Under the pieces are notes generated by a model. The model made no database searches. It was given only the letters and a program-made list of their open reading frames with translations, and was not told the origin of the DNA. A DNA stretch of 43,569 nucleotides from an uncultured Bacilli bacterium. Its GTDB lineage: Bacteria; Bacillota_I; Bacilli_A; RFN20; CAG-288. The translations under genes and the position numbers were made by a program. The stretch spans positions 1-43,569 of the forward strand of contig CALVXU010000005.1 of the NCBI GenBank assembly GCA_944371605.1. Direction: 5' to 3'. This document shows positions 1 through 8,080 of this stretch, piece after piece (positions within the stretch are counted from its first letter, which is position 1; each line of letters starts with the position of its first letter).

Positions 1-2
1 CA

Positions 3-635
3 ATTAACCCTACTTATGTTGATGTTAGCAGTAGACCTCGAAAAGAAAAAAGAATGTTTGATAACAAAGCATTTGAGGAGGCTTGGATTAACGCTTGTGT
101 TCACAACCTATGGGACACACATATTTCTCCACAAATCTATATTTATGAAGATAGGATGGAAATAGAATCACAAGGCGGGCTTCCTTATGGTCTTACTGAA
201 GAAGAATTTTTAGCAGGTATTTCAAAGCCTGTTAATCCTGATTTGATGGATATATTTAAGTCATGCCGTATTGTTGAACGATCTGGACATGGTGTTCCTG
301 AAGTGGTAAAAGTTTATGGGAAGAGTGCTTATAGATTTTCTACCAATACAATTACTGTAACAATTCCATTTGATAAGACCGGATTTAACCAATATGGCAA
401 GATAAATTGCACTGTAAATTGCACTGTAAATTGCACTGTAAACGAAGCAAAGATCTTAAATCTAATAAACGAAAACAATAAAGTAACAGTAAATGAAATG
501 ACCTCTAAAGTAAACTTATCACGTCGAACAGTCCAAACAATTATTAATTCTTTAAAATCTAAAGGCATCTTAGTGCGTGTTGGCTCAGATAAAACTGGTC
601 ATTGGGAAATCGTAGAAGAAAAGAAAGAAGATTAA
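3..635 (+). CDS. AlbA_2/HATPase_c_4-type ATP-binding regulator, C-terminal part (5' truncated by window edge)
   Basis: The reading frame is open to the window edge: codons upstream of the ATG at 54 read INPTYVDVSSSRPRKEKR without a stop, so this is the 3' part of a longer gene. The residues after it (IYIYEDRMEIESQGGLP, then NPDLMDIFKSCRIVERSGHGVPEV) match the C-terminal HATPase_c_4-type region found in AlbA_2 (Schlafen-like) predicted regulators. A linker of three NCTV repeats follows, then a winged helix (VTVNEMTSKVNLSRRTVQTI...LKSKGILVRVG) ending in GHWEI. Such proteins are annotated as ATP-binding or DNA-binding regulators, but few are characterised. A hairpin terminator follows the stop. 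The N-terminal AlbA_2 domain is outside the window. Another gene of this class starts at 43476. The family call is fairly secure; the function is not. Confidence 0.75.
   Translation: MNPTYVDVSSRPRKEKRMFDNKAFEEAWINACVHNLWDTHISPQIYIYEDRMEIESQGGLPYGLTEEEFLAGISKPVNPDLMDIFKSCRIVERSGHGVPEVVKVYGKSAYRFSTNTITVTIPFDKTGFNQYGKINCTVNCTVNCTVNEAKILNLINENNKVTVNEMTSKVNLSRRTVQTIINSLKSKGILVRVGSDKTGHWEIVEEKKED
404..439 (+). repeat. In-frame 12-bp tandem repeat (3 copies) in the regulator's interdomain linker
   Basis: The unit AAATTGCACTGT occurs three times head to tail with no mismatch and encodes the repeated tetrapeptide NCTV. It lies exactly between the ATPase-like part and the winged helix, so unit gain or loss would change linker length without breaking the frame. 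Confidence 0.9.
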
Positions 636-643
636 TGTTAATT

Positions 644-677
644 GCCATCTAATTTATAATAGTTAGGTGGCTTTTAA
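644..677 (+). terminator. Rho-independent terminator of the truncated regulator gene
   Basis: GCCATCTAA at 644-652 pairs with TTAGGTGGC at 663-671 (one G-U pair) and is followed by TTTT. It begins 8 bases after the stop codon. Confidence 0.8.
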
Positions 678-881
678 TATCTCAACACTAAAAAAGTAAA
701 TGGAAATATTAAAAACATCGATAAAATCAGTACTGTATAGTTTCGTCATGCAAGAGCATAATGGCTTTTAATGTATCAAAACGTAGCATATAAGCATTTT
801 AGAAGAACACTTATAATATGTATAGGTTCATCCTTATTATTAGATCAGGATATCTTTATAATAATAGGTTTATAGCAATAG
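678..881. other. AT-rich intergenic stretch, nothing recognised
   Basis: This stretch lies between the two converging terminators at 644-677 and 882-941. No coding frame, tRNA or clear repeat is visible in it. Confidence 0.5.
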
Positions 882-941
882 AAAAACCGCTTTTCTTATA
901 GCACTATTGATGAAATATCTCAAAAGGTTTAGAAAAGCGGT
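882..941 (-). terminator. Terminator of the Ig-like lipoprotein operon
   Basis: ACCGCTTTTCT at 886-896 is the exact inverted repeat of AGAAAAGCGGT at 931-941. Read on the minus strand, the downstream arm runs into TTTTTC, as expected for termination of the leftward operon 4853-971. Confidence 0.8.
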
Positions 942-970
942 CTAAACAAAGGATATTAGGGATTTATTTG

Positions 971-3900
971 CTATTCAATCTTATCTAAAGAAGCTGGATA
1001 TGATGAATCCATATAAAGTCCACTATTATATTCATCTTCATAAATGGCTTCAATACTATCGGCGAAGAAGTAAATGCTTAAAATATATCCGTTTGCATCT
1101 TCAAAATAATAATATAAACCATCAGTAGAACTGAAAGTGAAATCTATTTCTCCAACAATTGATGAAACTAATTTTGCTGTACCATCAGCGTTGATAGTGA
1201 TTTCGACATCAGTGCCAACAATATCTATGCCACTATATGTTCCAACATACTCGTATGGAATAACATTAGTAGCAGCAGTGACTTTTAAATCGATAGTGGC
1301 AGAGACACCGCTCCCATCGGTAGCAGTAGCAGTGATTTGAACATCACCAACACCAATAGCAGACACAACACCAGCAGAATTAACTTTAGCTACTTCTTCG
1401 TTGGAAGAAGTGAATTCGACATTTTTATAGGTGGCATCTTCAGGTTCATATGAGACGGATAATTGAGTTGTTTGACCTACAGACAATTCTGTCTTTTCAC
1501 TAGTGATAGTAAGCTTGCTGACTAAAGTGGGATCTTTAACGATAATCTCTACTTGCCCTATTACTCCATCTTCATTAGTTGCTTTAATAATGGCAGTACC
1601 TGCTTTTAATGCAGTAAATGTACCAACTTCTGTATCGAGTTCAATAATATCAGTATTTTCAGTTACATAAGTCAAGTTTGTTGCTGTCGTATTACTAGGA
1701 GTGAAAGATGCTTTCACATAACCAGTATCATTGACGATGTATTCAGTCTTATCTGGTGTTAGTGTAATGCTAGTTGCTGGGATATAACGATTCAAACCTT
1801 CATGTGTTCCAAACTTATTGATTGTATATTGACCGAAATTTGCAGTCACTTCTAGAACATTATCACTTTGATAAGACAAATTACAAAGAGCCTTATTGCC
1901 TTGTTCATCTTCAAATATGGCATCATTACCATCGTTATCGACAAAAGATAAAGCGAAAGTTTCTTCTAATACTTCGATGACTAGTACACCATTTTCTTCA
2001 ATGGTGAATGTGACTTCTTCACCCAAACCATCAGTGTAACCTTTGTAAATGCCGATTAATTCAGTATCCATCACTGGTCTAGGCAATACTTCAATGGTTA
2101 AAGTGTTAGATTTGACTGTTTTAGTAACATCAGTGGCATAAACCTCTACAGTTCCTTCTTTTTTAGCAGTTAAAACACCATCAGAAGATACAGATGCAAT
2201 CTCATCATCTGAAGAAATATAAGTTAAAGTCTTATCAGTAGCAGTAGCTGGCATGATATCTGCAGTAATCTGCATCGTTTCACCAATTTTTAAACTATCA
2301 CTAGCAGAAAGTGTTATTGATTCAACAGGAACATCCACTATATCTACATGATCATGGCAATTTTCGTCTTTCATGAATGCTATGCTATCTAAAGCGAGAC
2401 TGAAGGCTTTGCCGATGAAATTGCAACTGACCGCTAATCTTACTTTACTGGCAGGTTCGAAACTCTTTTCCATCAATTTTTTATTATTGACAGAAATATT
2501 ATTTTTAACTTCTTCAGTGATATCTAAAGAAGCCCAATCTTGACCATCATTGGAAGTCTCAATGGCAATCTTATCAACGTAATCCATGCCATCAAAGCCA
2601 CTACTATAATACATACCATAATAGAATGATAGTGAAGAAACTTGCTGATCATCAAAATCAAAAGCTAAATAGGCATCACCAGTTTGTAATCCTTGTTCAC
2701 CAGGGTTCAGAACAACAGCTTTTGCATCACCAAACAGGTCAGAACTTCCTTGTCTAATGCTAGCCTTATTAGAAGTCACAGTGGCAGGCAAATCGTTGTC
2801 TACTTGATTAGTCACATTTACAACACCAGTGTCCTCGTTGATATTATTGAAAGTGAAATTGTAGATAGCATCTGCAATATTCTGCTCCGCTAAAGGTTTG
2901 ACTTTGATAGTTAACTCATTAGACTTAACGCCTTTATCTTCACCTTCTTCACTCTCTGCCACAGCATAAATGGTGGTTTCACCAGCTTTTAATCCAGTCA
3001 CTTCAACAACATTAGGAGTAAACGAGTAATTAACTTCACAGATGGATGGATCTTCTACATGCCAAGTGAGAGTATCCTTGTCTGCGTCTTCAGGTAAAGT
3101 TTCATAGGCTACTTGGACTATTTCCTCAATATCTAAAAGGATTTTGTCTCCTTCAGTCTCATATTCGCCAGTAGGACTTAATGTTATGGAATCTAGATAT
3201 TTATGTTGAACTGGTCCATCATAACCTTTGTATTCCCAATATTCCATCACGTTGTCTTCATTAGGTGGGGTGGGTAACAAATCATCATAGAAAACAGTCT
3301 CGTTGAAATTGCCTAATTTTATTTGAACATATTCATCATCATTATTCTCTTCTTCTAATCCGATGATTCTAGTTAGATATCCAGTATCTGGATCAACGTC
3401 TAAAGCGACATATTGAATATCATTGTACCAAGCGAATTCAAAGACAGTAGCGTTTAAATGAGCAACAATTTCAGGGTCAGAAATGATATAAGAACCAGCA
3501 ACATAAGTGGCATCAGCGGGATCTATTTCTTCAAAGACTCTGTTTAAATTGAAATATGCATGACCCAAACTTACATCAGCGCCCTCATAGCCTTTATTCA
3601 ACCAAGCTTCTACTGGATTTGGGTTTCCCGGGTCGGGTGCAAAGTACATATAATTTAATCCGTCATAGTCATGATAATAAATATATGGGTCAGCCCCCAT
3701 TTCAGCTGCAACAGCATCATAAACGATAGTATATCCTTTATAAATGAATTCAGTTGCTGCTTCTTCCATTGCACCACCATCATAAACTTGAGTGGTTTCT
3801 ATAGTTAGATTGCTATAGTCCATTTTAAAAGCATCTTCTAAAGTTTTTGGCTCTACTACAGGTGGCTTTTCAGTTGAAGACGAGCTGGAACTAGTTTGAT

Positions 3901-4045
3901 TTCCAGTATCAGTAGAAGAAATGTGAGGTGGTTTACTAGTTGGGGTGATGTTTCCTGTTTGATTAGTACTAGATGTATCGTTAGCACAAGCGACTAATAA
4001 AGATAAGGAGGCAATGGATAGTGTTAATAATACTTTCTTTTTCAT
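971..4045 (-). CDS. Large surface lipoprotein with Ig-like (Big_2) domains
   Basis: A 1024-residue protein with a lipoprotein signal peptide (MKKKVLLTLSIASLSLLVAC, predicted lipidated Cys20) and a Ser/Thr-rich tether, so it should be anchored to the outer face of the membrane. Four bacterial Ig-like (Big_2) units are recognisable at roughly residues 282-383, 571-655, 755-840 and 842-925, with SITLS starts and AGxxxI/V strands. Between the first two lies a beta-rich region (385-570) that could be a jelly-roll. Two related modules start with GIYKGYTDG (about 660) and GTYSGIDIVG (about 932); the second ends the protein. The N-terminal 250 residues are unrecognised. An AAAGGAG site lies 9 bases before the ATG. 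It is 16 bp downstream of another lipoprotein gene and is probably co-transcribed with it. A role in adhesion or polysaccharide binding is inference only. Confidence 0.85.
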   Translation of the reverse strand: MKKKVLLTLSIASLSLLVACANDTSSTNQTGNITPTSKPPHISSTDTGNQTSSSSSSTEKPPVVEPKTLEDAFKMDYSNLTIETTQVYDGGAMEEAATEFIYKGYTIVYDAVAAEMGADPYIYYHDYDGLNYMYFAPDPGNPNPVEAWLNKGYEGADVSLGHAYFNLNRVFEEIDPADATYVAGSYIISDPEIVAHLNATVFEFAWYNDIQYVALDVDPDTGYLTRIIGLEEENNDDEYVQIKLGNFNETVFYDDLLPTPPNEDNVMEYWEYKGYDGPVQHKYLDSITLSPTGEYETEGDKILLDIEEIVQVAYETLPEDADKDTLTWHVEDPSICEVNYSFTPNVVEVTGLKAGETTIYAVAESEEGEDKGVKSNELTIKVKPLAEQNIADAIYNFTFNNINEDTGVVNVTNQVDNDLPATVTSNKASIRQGSSDLFGDAKAVVLNPGEQGLQTGDAYLAFDFDDQQVSSLSFYYGMYYSSGFDGMDYVDKIAIETSNDGQDWASLDITEEVKNNISVNNKKLMEKSFEPASKVRLAVSCNFIGKAFSLALDSIAFMKDENCHDHVDIVDVPVESITLSASDSLKIGETMQITADIMPATATDKTLTYISSDDEIASVSSDGVLTAKKEGTVEVYATDVTKTVKSNTLTIEVLPRPVMDTELIGIYKGYTDGLGEEVTFTIEENGVLVIEVLEETFALSFVDNDGNDAIFEDEQGNKALCNLSYQSDNVLEVTANFGQYTINKFGTHEGLNRYIPATSITLTPDKTEYIVNDTGYVKASFTPSNTTATNLTYVTENTDIIELDTEVGTFTALKAGTAIIKATNEDGVIGQVEIIVKDPTLVSKLTITSEKTELSVGQTTQLSVSYEPEDATYKNVEFTSSNEEVAKVNSAGVVSAIGVGDVQITATATDGSGVSATIDLKVTAATNVIPYEYVGTYSGIDIVGTDVEITINADGTAKLVSSIVGEIDFTFSSTDGLYYYFEDANGYILSIYFFADSIEAIYEDEYNSGLYMDSSYPASLDKIE

Positions 4046-4061
4046 AATGAATAACTCCTTT

Positions 4062-4853
4062 TTAAATGATTAGATAAGCTTGAAGATACATATAATTATT
4101 TTCAGTGTCGAAATAATAAAGTATTTCTACATCATCTTTATCTGCGACGTAGTAATAATAGACTTGTTCAACATAATAGTCGGACTCCATCAGTTTTTCT
4201 GTATAAGTGGATATATAACTGCTTGTGATGCCATAACTTGCGATGACGATAGCATAAGTTTCTGTAGTGATTTGTTGAATTTGATATTGGAAGTAAGGAG
4301 CATTTACCTCAGGAATTGATTTTCCTAAAACTGAAAGAACCGCTTCTTCTGGCCAACTGGTGGCTTTATCTTGATAAATATAAGTATAAATGACAAAATC
4401 TTGATATTCTAAACCAGCTTGAATTACTAAAATCTGATATTCAGATACTCGCTTTTGAGCGATTTTTACTCCGTTATCATCAGTTATAAGAAATTCGTTG
4501 AGCCGTAAAACTACCGAATAATCAGCTAATGCTTTTTCAGAATCTTTGTCTTTAAAATGCGGTACGATTCTTAAAGTTTTACTATTCTGTTGAGTGAAGA
4601 TATCAAGTTGATATGTATCGGAATCATAGACCGGAAAGAGAGACATATATTCTCCTAATACTTCTTCTAAAGCTAGAGATAATTCGTCTCTTTCTAGTTG
4701 GTTTGATGAATCAGTGGTAGCTGTAGAATCTCTTGTGGCTGATCCACTTGAAACAAGTGATGTTGGTGGACTTGTTGAAGTTGTTACTACTTCACAACTA
4801 CTTAAAATTGCTATCAATGAAAATAGCAGAAAAATACTTTTCTTTTTCCACAT
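4062..4853 (-). CDS. Hypothetical lipoprotein
   Basis: A 263-residue protein with a signal peptide ending in a lipobox (FSLIAILSSC, Cys20), then a low-complexity Ser/Thr linker typical of tethered surface lipoproteins. The mature part has no motif I recognise and is rich in Tyr (QVYYYYV, ILYYFD), with alternating beta-like stretches. It is the first gene of a leftward pair with the Ig-like lipoprotein, separated by 16 bp. The start is supported by AGGAGCGAG just upstream. A cre-like box lies about 120 bp upstream, suggesting catabolite control of the pair (inference). Confidence 0.75.
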   Translation of the reverse strand: MWKKKSIFLLFSLIAILSSCEVVTTSTSPPTSLVSSGSATRDSTATTDSSNQLERDELSLALEEVLGEYMSLFPVYDSDTYQLDIFTQQNSKTLRIVPHFKDKDSEKALADYSVVLRLNEFLITDDNGVKIAQKRVSEYQILVIQAGLEYQDFVIYTYIYQDKATSWPEEAVLSVLGKSIPEVNAPYFQYQIQQITTETYAIVIASYGITSSYISTYTEKLMESDYYVEQVYYYYVADKDDVEILYYFDTENNYMYLQAYLII

Positions 4854-4975
4854 AACTCGCTCCTAATTTTGAGGAATATTATCCTTTGTCCTTAGCTGTG
4901 TTGCTTGCTTATATCATTGAAAAAGCGTCATAATATTGCAAGAGAAATTATCTTGCTCATTAGTTAAATAGCGCA

Positions 4976-4990
4976 TGTAACCGCTTCCAA
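4976..4990 (-). promoter_or_regulatory. cre-like catabolite control box upstream of the lipoprotein pair
   Basis: The minus strand reads TTGGAAGCGGTTACA, which fits the Bacillus cre consensus WTGNAARCGNWWWCA at every position. It lies 123 bp upstream of the start codon at 4853. No clear promoter could be fixed next to it. A LacI-family operator would look similar. Confidence 0.5.
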
Positions 4991-5014
4991 TAAAGCTATG
5001 CAATATTTTTTTGT

Positions 5015-5058
5015 TTTAAAAAAAATCCCAAGAGTCTATTACTAAACTTTTGGGATTT
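5015..5058 (-). terminator. Terminator downstream of the gyrA fragment
   Basis: A 13-bp stem (5023-5035 with 5046-5058, one G-U pair) is followed on the minus strand by a run of eight T. It begins 18 bases after the end of the gyrA fragment and was probably copied or left with it. Confidence 0.85.
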
Positions 5059-5075
5059 GATTGAGAATATTTAAA

Positions 5076-5598
5076 TTATTCTTCTTCGTCTTCTTCAGAG
5101 GTTCGCTTTAATAATTCTTGTAAAGCTGGATCTTCTTTTTCAGTCTGCTCATCTTGAGGCAAGTCTTGTTCTTTAGCTTCATATTCGCTTTTAGATGGCT
5201 CGATAGAACAAGAGGAGATGGTTTCATTTTCGCGTAATTTGATAATCTTTACACCGATGGTATTTCTTGATAATTGAGAGACTTGAGTTAATGATGTTTT
5301 GATAGTGGTTCCGTGATCAGTGATGATGATATTCTCATCACCTTTGACTGTCTTAATAGCCACTAGCGAACCATTTTTATCAGCCACCTTCATGGTTAAG
5401 ACACCTTTTGATTCCTCTAGAAGTGATACGATATTCACTTCCTAAAGTGATCTTTCCATAGCCATTAGCAGATAAAGAGAAGATTTTATCACCTTCTAGT
5501 GATGTGACTACTCCTACAACTTTAACGCCTTCAGGTAGATCCATACCTTTAACACCAGTAGCTGTTCTTCCCATCCATCTACAACCTGCTCGGTCCAA
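5076..5598 (-). pseudogene. gyrA: gyrA 3' remnant: DNA gyrase A C-terminal domain, truncated and frameshifted
   Basis: Two minus-strand frames together encode the last part of the GyrA C-terminal beta-propeller, which wraps DNA. Upstream frame (5598-5380): MGRTATGVKGMDLPEGVKV, ISANGYGKI-like strand, then EYRITSRGIK. Downstream frame: GVLTMKVADKNGSLVAIK, IIITDHGTTIKT, LSRNTIGVKII, and an acidic tail ending EEDEEE. The frames join at the A4 run read from 5409-5406; with three A the text would continue RGIKGVLTM. A TAG stop precedes residue 1, and the topoisomerase core (about 600 residues) is absent. It is therefore a fragment, not a working gene. Gyrase A is essential, so an intact copy is expected elsewhere. 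The frameshift alone could be a sequencing error; the missing 5' part could not. Confidence 0.85.
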
Positions 5599-5659
5599 CT
5601 AGAGGGGTTCAGTACAGAAAGAGTTACAGCTTTTTATCTTTGTGATTTTATATCTGATT

Positions 5660-6178
5660 TTAGGCTCTAGAAATGTTTACACTATCCCCATCCCAAGTGT
5701 AGTTATATTCTGTATAACCATAATCGGTGATACTATCTCTATTCCAGTCAGAGGCATGAAAAACAAAAAAGACAGTTTTTGTTTCGAGATCTTTAGGGAA
5801 TGTCGCTTCTAAATCAATCGCTGCTTTAAAATTCAATTCACCATATGAATCTTCAGATTTTGTCGCATCGATGTCGGTTTTGTTCCATTTGAAGATAGTT
5901 GTTTCAGTATAAGTATCAAAAGATAATAACGGATCATTATGGGAGAAAGTGAATACATATTCATCTTTGATGACAGCATCTTTCTCTGCGGTCAAATAGC
6001 CTTCGAAAGAAAAGTCTTTTCCGATAGTATTGTCTAAGCCAAAATAAAGTTGAACAGCATCATTTGGTATGCTACCATCTCCGATGCTTAAAGTGAGTTC
6101 AATATCATGACCACTACAGCTAGTTAATAATGCAAGAACACTTGCTCCTAAAATAGATAATAATCTTTTTCCTTTCAT
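5660..6178 (-). CDS. Small hypothetical lipoprotein
   Basis: A 172-residue protein. The signal peptide ends in a lipobox (LALLTSC, Cys21), so it should be a membrane-anchored extracellular protein. The mature part looks beta-rich with many Asp and Thr residues (FSHNDPLLSFDTYTETTIFKW, FVFHASDWNRDSITDYGY) and has no recognised domain. A GAAAGGAA site lies 7-8 bases before the ATG. The truncated gyrA piece lies just downstream on the same strand, and no terminator is seen between them, so readthrough into the remnant is likely. Confidence 0.7.
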   Translation of the reverse strand: MKGKRLLSILGASVLALLTSCSGHDIELTLSIGDGSIPNDAVQLYFGLDNTIGKDFSFEGYLTAEKDAVIKDEYVFTFSHNDPLLSFDTYTETTIFKWNKTDIDATKSEDSYGELNFKAAIDLEATFPKDLETKTVFFVFHASDWNRDSITDYGYTEYNYTWDGDSVNISRA

Positions 6179-6283
6179 AAATTTATTTCCTTTCGTGTGT
6201 ATTATATCAATTTATTTATATCAGAAGAATACATAATGACATATATTCAGCCTGATATTTTACATTTTCAAAGCGAGATTAAA

Positions 6284-6330
6284 TTAAAAACCTGTTTTCG
6301 ACTATAGCATAGAAGAAAACAGGTGTTTTT
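6284..6330 (-). terminator. Terminator of the NfeD-SPFH operon
   Basis: ACCTGTTTTC (6290-6299) is the exact inverted repeat of GAAAACAGGT (6315-6324), with a T-rich tail on both strands. It lies 40 bases past the stop of the SPFH gene. Confidence 0.85.
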
Positions 6331-6369
6331 ATTTCATAATTTTATGGCGAAATATGCGAAATCGATTGA

Positions 6370-7386
6370 TTATTTTTTAGGCTTTTCTATCTTTTGAGTG
6401 TTGCTTACCTTTTCTGATGAAGTGTTCAGAGTTTTTTCTTCTTCAACAGGTGCTTCAGTAACGCTTTCTTTAATGATATTTGCGAGTGAAGTCAAATCAC
6501 TTACGTTTGAAGGTATGATCAATTTAGTAGCTTTTCCATCAGCGACTTTTGCTAAAGCCTCATATGATTTTAAAGTTAAGACAGCATTATCTGCGCCGAC
6601 GTCTTTGATAGCTTTTAAACCTTTAGCTTCGGCTTCTCTCACTAAAATAATACCTTTAGCTTCAGCTTCTTTAATGCTGAGGATAGCCTGAGCTTGACCT
6701 TCTGCATTTTTGATCTTCACTTGTTTTTCAGCTTCAGCATTTAAAATACTCGCTTCTTTATTACCTTCAGCGATTAAGATAGATGACTGCTTACTACCTT
6801 CAGCTAATAAGATTTTTTCACGCTTTTCACGTTCGGCTCGCATCTGTCTTTCCATCGCTTCTCTGATATCTTTGGGAGGCAAAATATTTTTGACTTCAAC
6901 ACGATTGACTTTGATTCCCCATGCATCTGTCGCATCATCTAATGTTGATCTCATTTTAGCATTGATGATATCACGGCTAGTGAGAGTTTGATCTAAATCT
7001 AGTTCGCCGATGATATTACGTAAAGTGGTTGAGGCGAGATTTTCAATAGCTGCAAGCGGATTATCAACACCATAAGTGTAAAGTTTAGGATCGGTGACAG
7101 TGAAGAAAACGACCGAATCTATCTGCATGGTGACATTATCTTTAGTGATGACAGGCTGAGGAGCAAAATCATGGACTTGTTCTTTCATAGATACGACCTG
7201 TTCTACACGATCGAAGAATGGAATCAGCATGTGAATGCCAGTATCCCAAGTTTTATAATAAGCGCCTAGTCGTTCGATAATAAATTTGTCTGTTTGACTG
7301 ACAATTCTGATTGAACAAATTAAAACGATAACAATGATTAAAATGATAACTCCGACAACAATCATAGCAATCATCCATGCTTCCAT
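6370..7386 (-). CDS. SPFH/stomatin-like membrane protein (QmcA/YbbK family)
   Basis: A 338-residue protein with one N-terminal membrane helix (residues about 5-27) followed by a full SPFH (prohibitin/stomatin) domain. Family hallmarks are visible: ERLGAYYKTWDTGIHMLIPFFD, QPVITKDNVTMQIDSVVFF, and IENLASTTLRNIIGELDLDQTL. A long charged coiled coil follows (about 175-250: EREKREKILLAEGSKQSS, NAEAEKQVKIKNAEGQA), ending in a Lys/Glu/Ser-rich tail. Such proteins form large oligomers on membranes and are linked to membrane microdomains and protease quality control. The gene starts 2 bp after the NfeD-like gene, the usual NfeD-SPFH partner arrangement, so the two products probably act together. Confidence 0.92.
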   Translation of the reverse strand: MEAWMIAMIVVGVIILIIVIVLICSIRIVSQTDKFIIERLGAYYKTWDTGIHMLIPFFDRVEQVVSMKEQVHDFAPQPVITKDNVTMQIDSVVFFTVTDPKLYTYGVDNPLAAIENLASTTLRNIIGELDLDQTLTSRDIINAKMRSTLDDATDAWGIKVNRVEVKNILPPKDIREAMERQMRAEREKREKILLAEGSKQSSILIAEGNKEASILNAEAEKQVKIKNAEGQAQAILSIKEAEAKGIILVREAEAKGLKAIKDVGADNAVLTLKSYEALAKVADGKATKLIIPSNVSDLTSLANIIKESVTEAPVEEEKTLNTSSEKVSNTQKIEKPKK

Positions 7387-7388
7387 AA

Positions 7389-7901
7389 TTATTCCCCCTT
7401 GATTTCGGTGTCTTTTTTGACTTTTAATTTATTACCTTCAATTCCAGTGATGATGACAACTGTTCCCTTTTCTATCGGTGTATTGTCGACGGATTCAGCA
7501 GTCCATTCGATGTTATGATAGCTGACTTCGCCGCGTTCTAATTCAGTGATTGATTTGATCACTGTCGCTTTTTTACCGATCATATCATCAGCATTAAATT
7601 TGATATCTGGTTTCTTTTTTAAAAGCTTATTCTTAGCTAAAGGTCTAATCAATAATAGTAATAATAAAGATGAGATAGCAAAAACGATTATTTCAGCCCA
7701 AAAAGGAGCTCCAGGGATAAATGAGATTATCAGTGATAACAAAGCACCCCCGGCAAACCATAATGAAATCAAATCAGAAGTAGCGAGTTCAACGATTACA
7801 GCTATGATAAAAACACCTAGCCAAACATAAAGCATGTAATCTTCGAAATTGAACTCATTTGTTGTTTCTGCCAATATTCTTAATAATGTGATGTTGGTCA
7901 T
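7389..7901 (-). CDS. NfeD-like membrane protein, partner of the SPFH protein
   Basis: A 170-residue protein with three hydrophobic segments between about residues 24 and 88 (YVWLGVFIIAVIVELATSDLISLWFAGGALLSLIISF and IIVFAISSLLLLLLIRPLA, split here by family convention). A C-terminal OB-fold-like NfeD domain follows (DDMIGKKATVIKSI, IEWTAESVDNTPIEKGTVVIITGIEGNKLKV). This is the short form without the N-terminal ClpP-like protease. The GAAAGGAA site just upstream fixes the start. It is the first gene of a leftward two-gene operon with the SPFH protein; known NfeD proteins partner with stomatins at the membrane. Confidence 0.9.
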   Translation of the reverse strand: MTNITLLRILAETTNEFNFEDYMLYVWLGVFIIAVIVELATSDLISLWFAGGALLSLIISFIPGAPFWAEIIVFAISSLLLLLLIRPLAKNKLLKKKPDIKFNADDMIGKKATVIKSITELERGEVSYHNIEWTAESVDNTPIEKGTVVIITGIEGNKLKVKKDTEIKGE

Positions 7902-8050
7902 ATTTTTCCTTTCTTATACTATTTTATCATAATAGTGTTTATTATTTAATGTGATAGATTAGTAGGCTCAGCAAAATATATGAAGATATTATAAAAAGAA
8001 AGATAGTCGATTTTTATTGATAGTCCACTGGTTATAGATACTTTTTTGAC

Positions 8051-8056
8051 TATAAT
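8051..8056 (+). promoter_or_regulatory. Candidate -10 element of the 8-18 kb operon
   Basis: A perfect TATAAT lies 25 bases before the sirtuin start; no good -35 hexamer is placed 16-18 bp upstream. The expected leader is about 18 bases and includes the AGAGG ribosome site. Confidence 0.4.
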
Positions 8057-8080
8057 TAAGGTATATCTTAAAGAGGTTAT

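Noticed and set aside
404..439. CRISPR-like repeat
   Set aside because: Units are 12 bp, contiguous and in-frame within a coding region, with no spacers.
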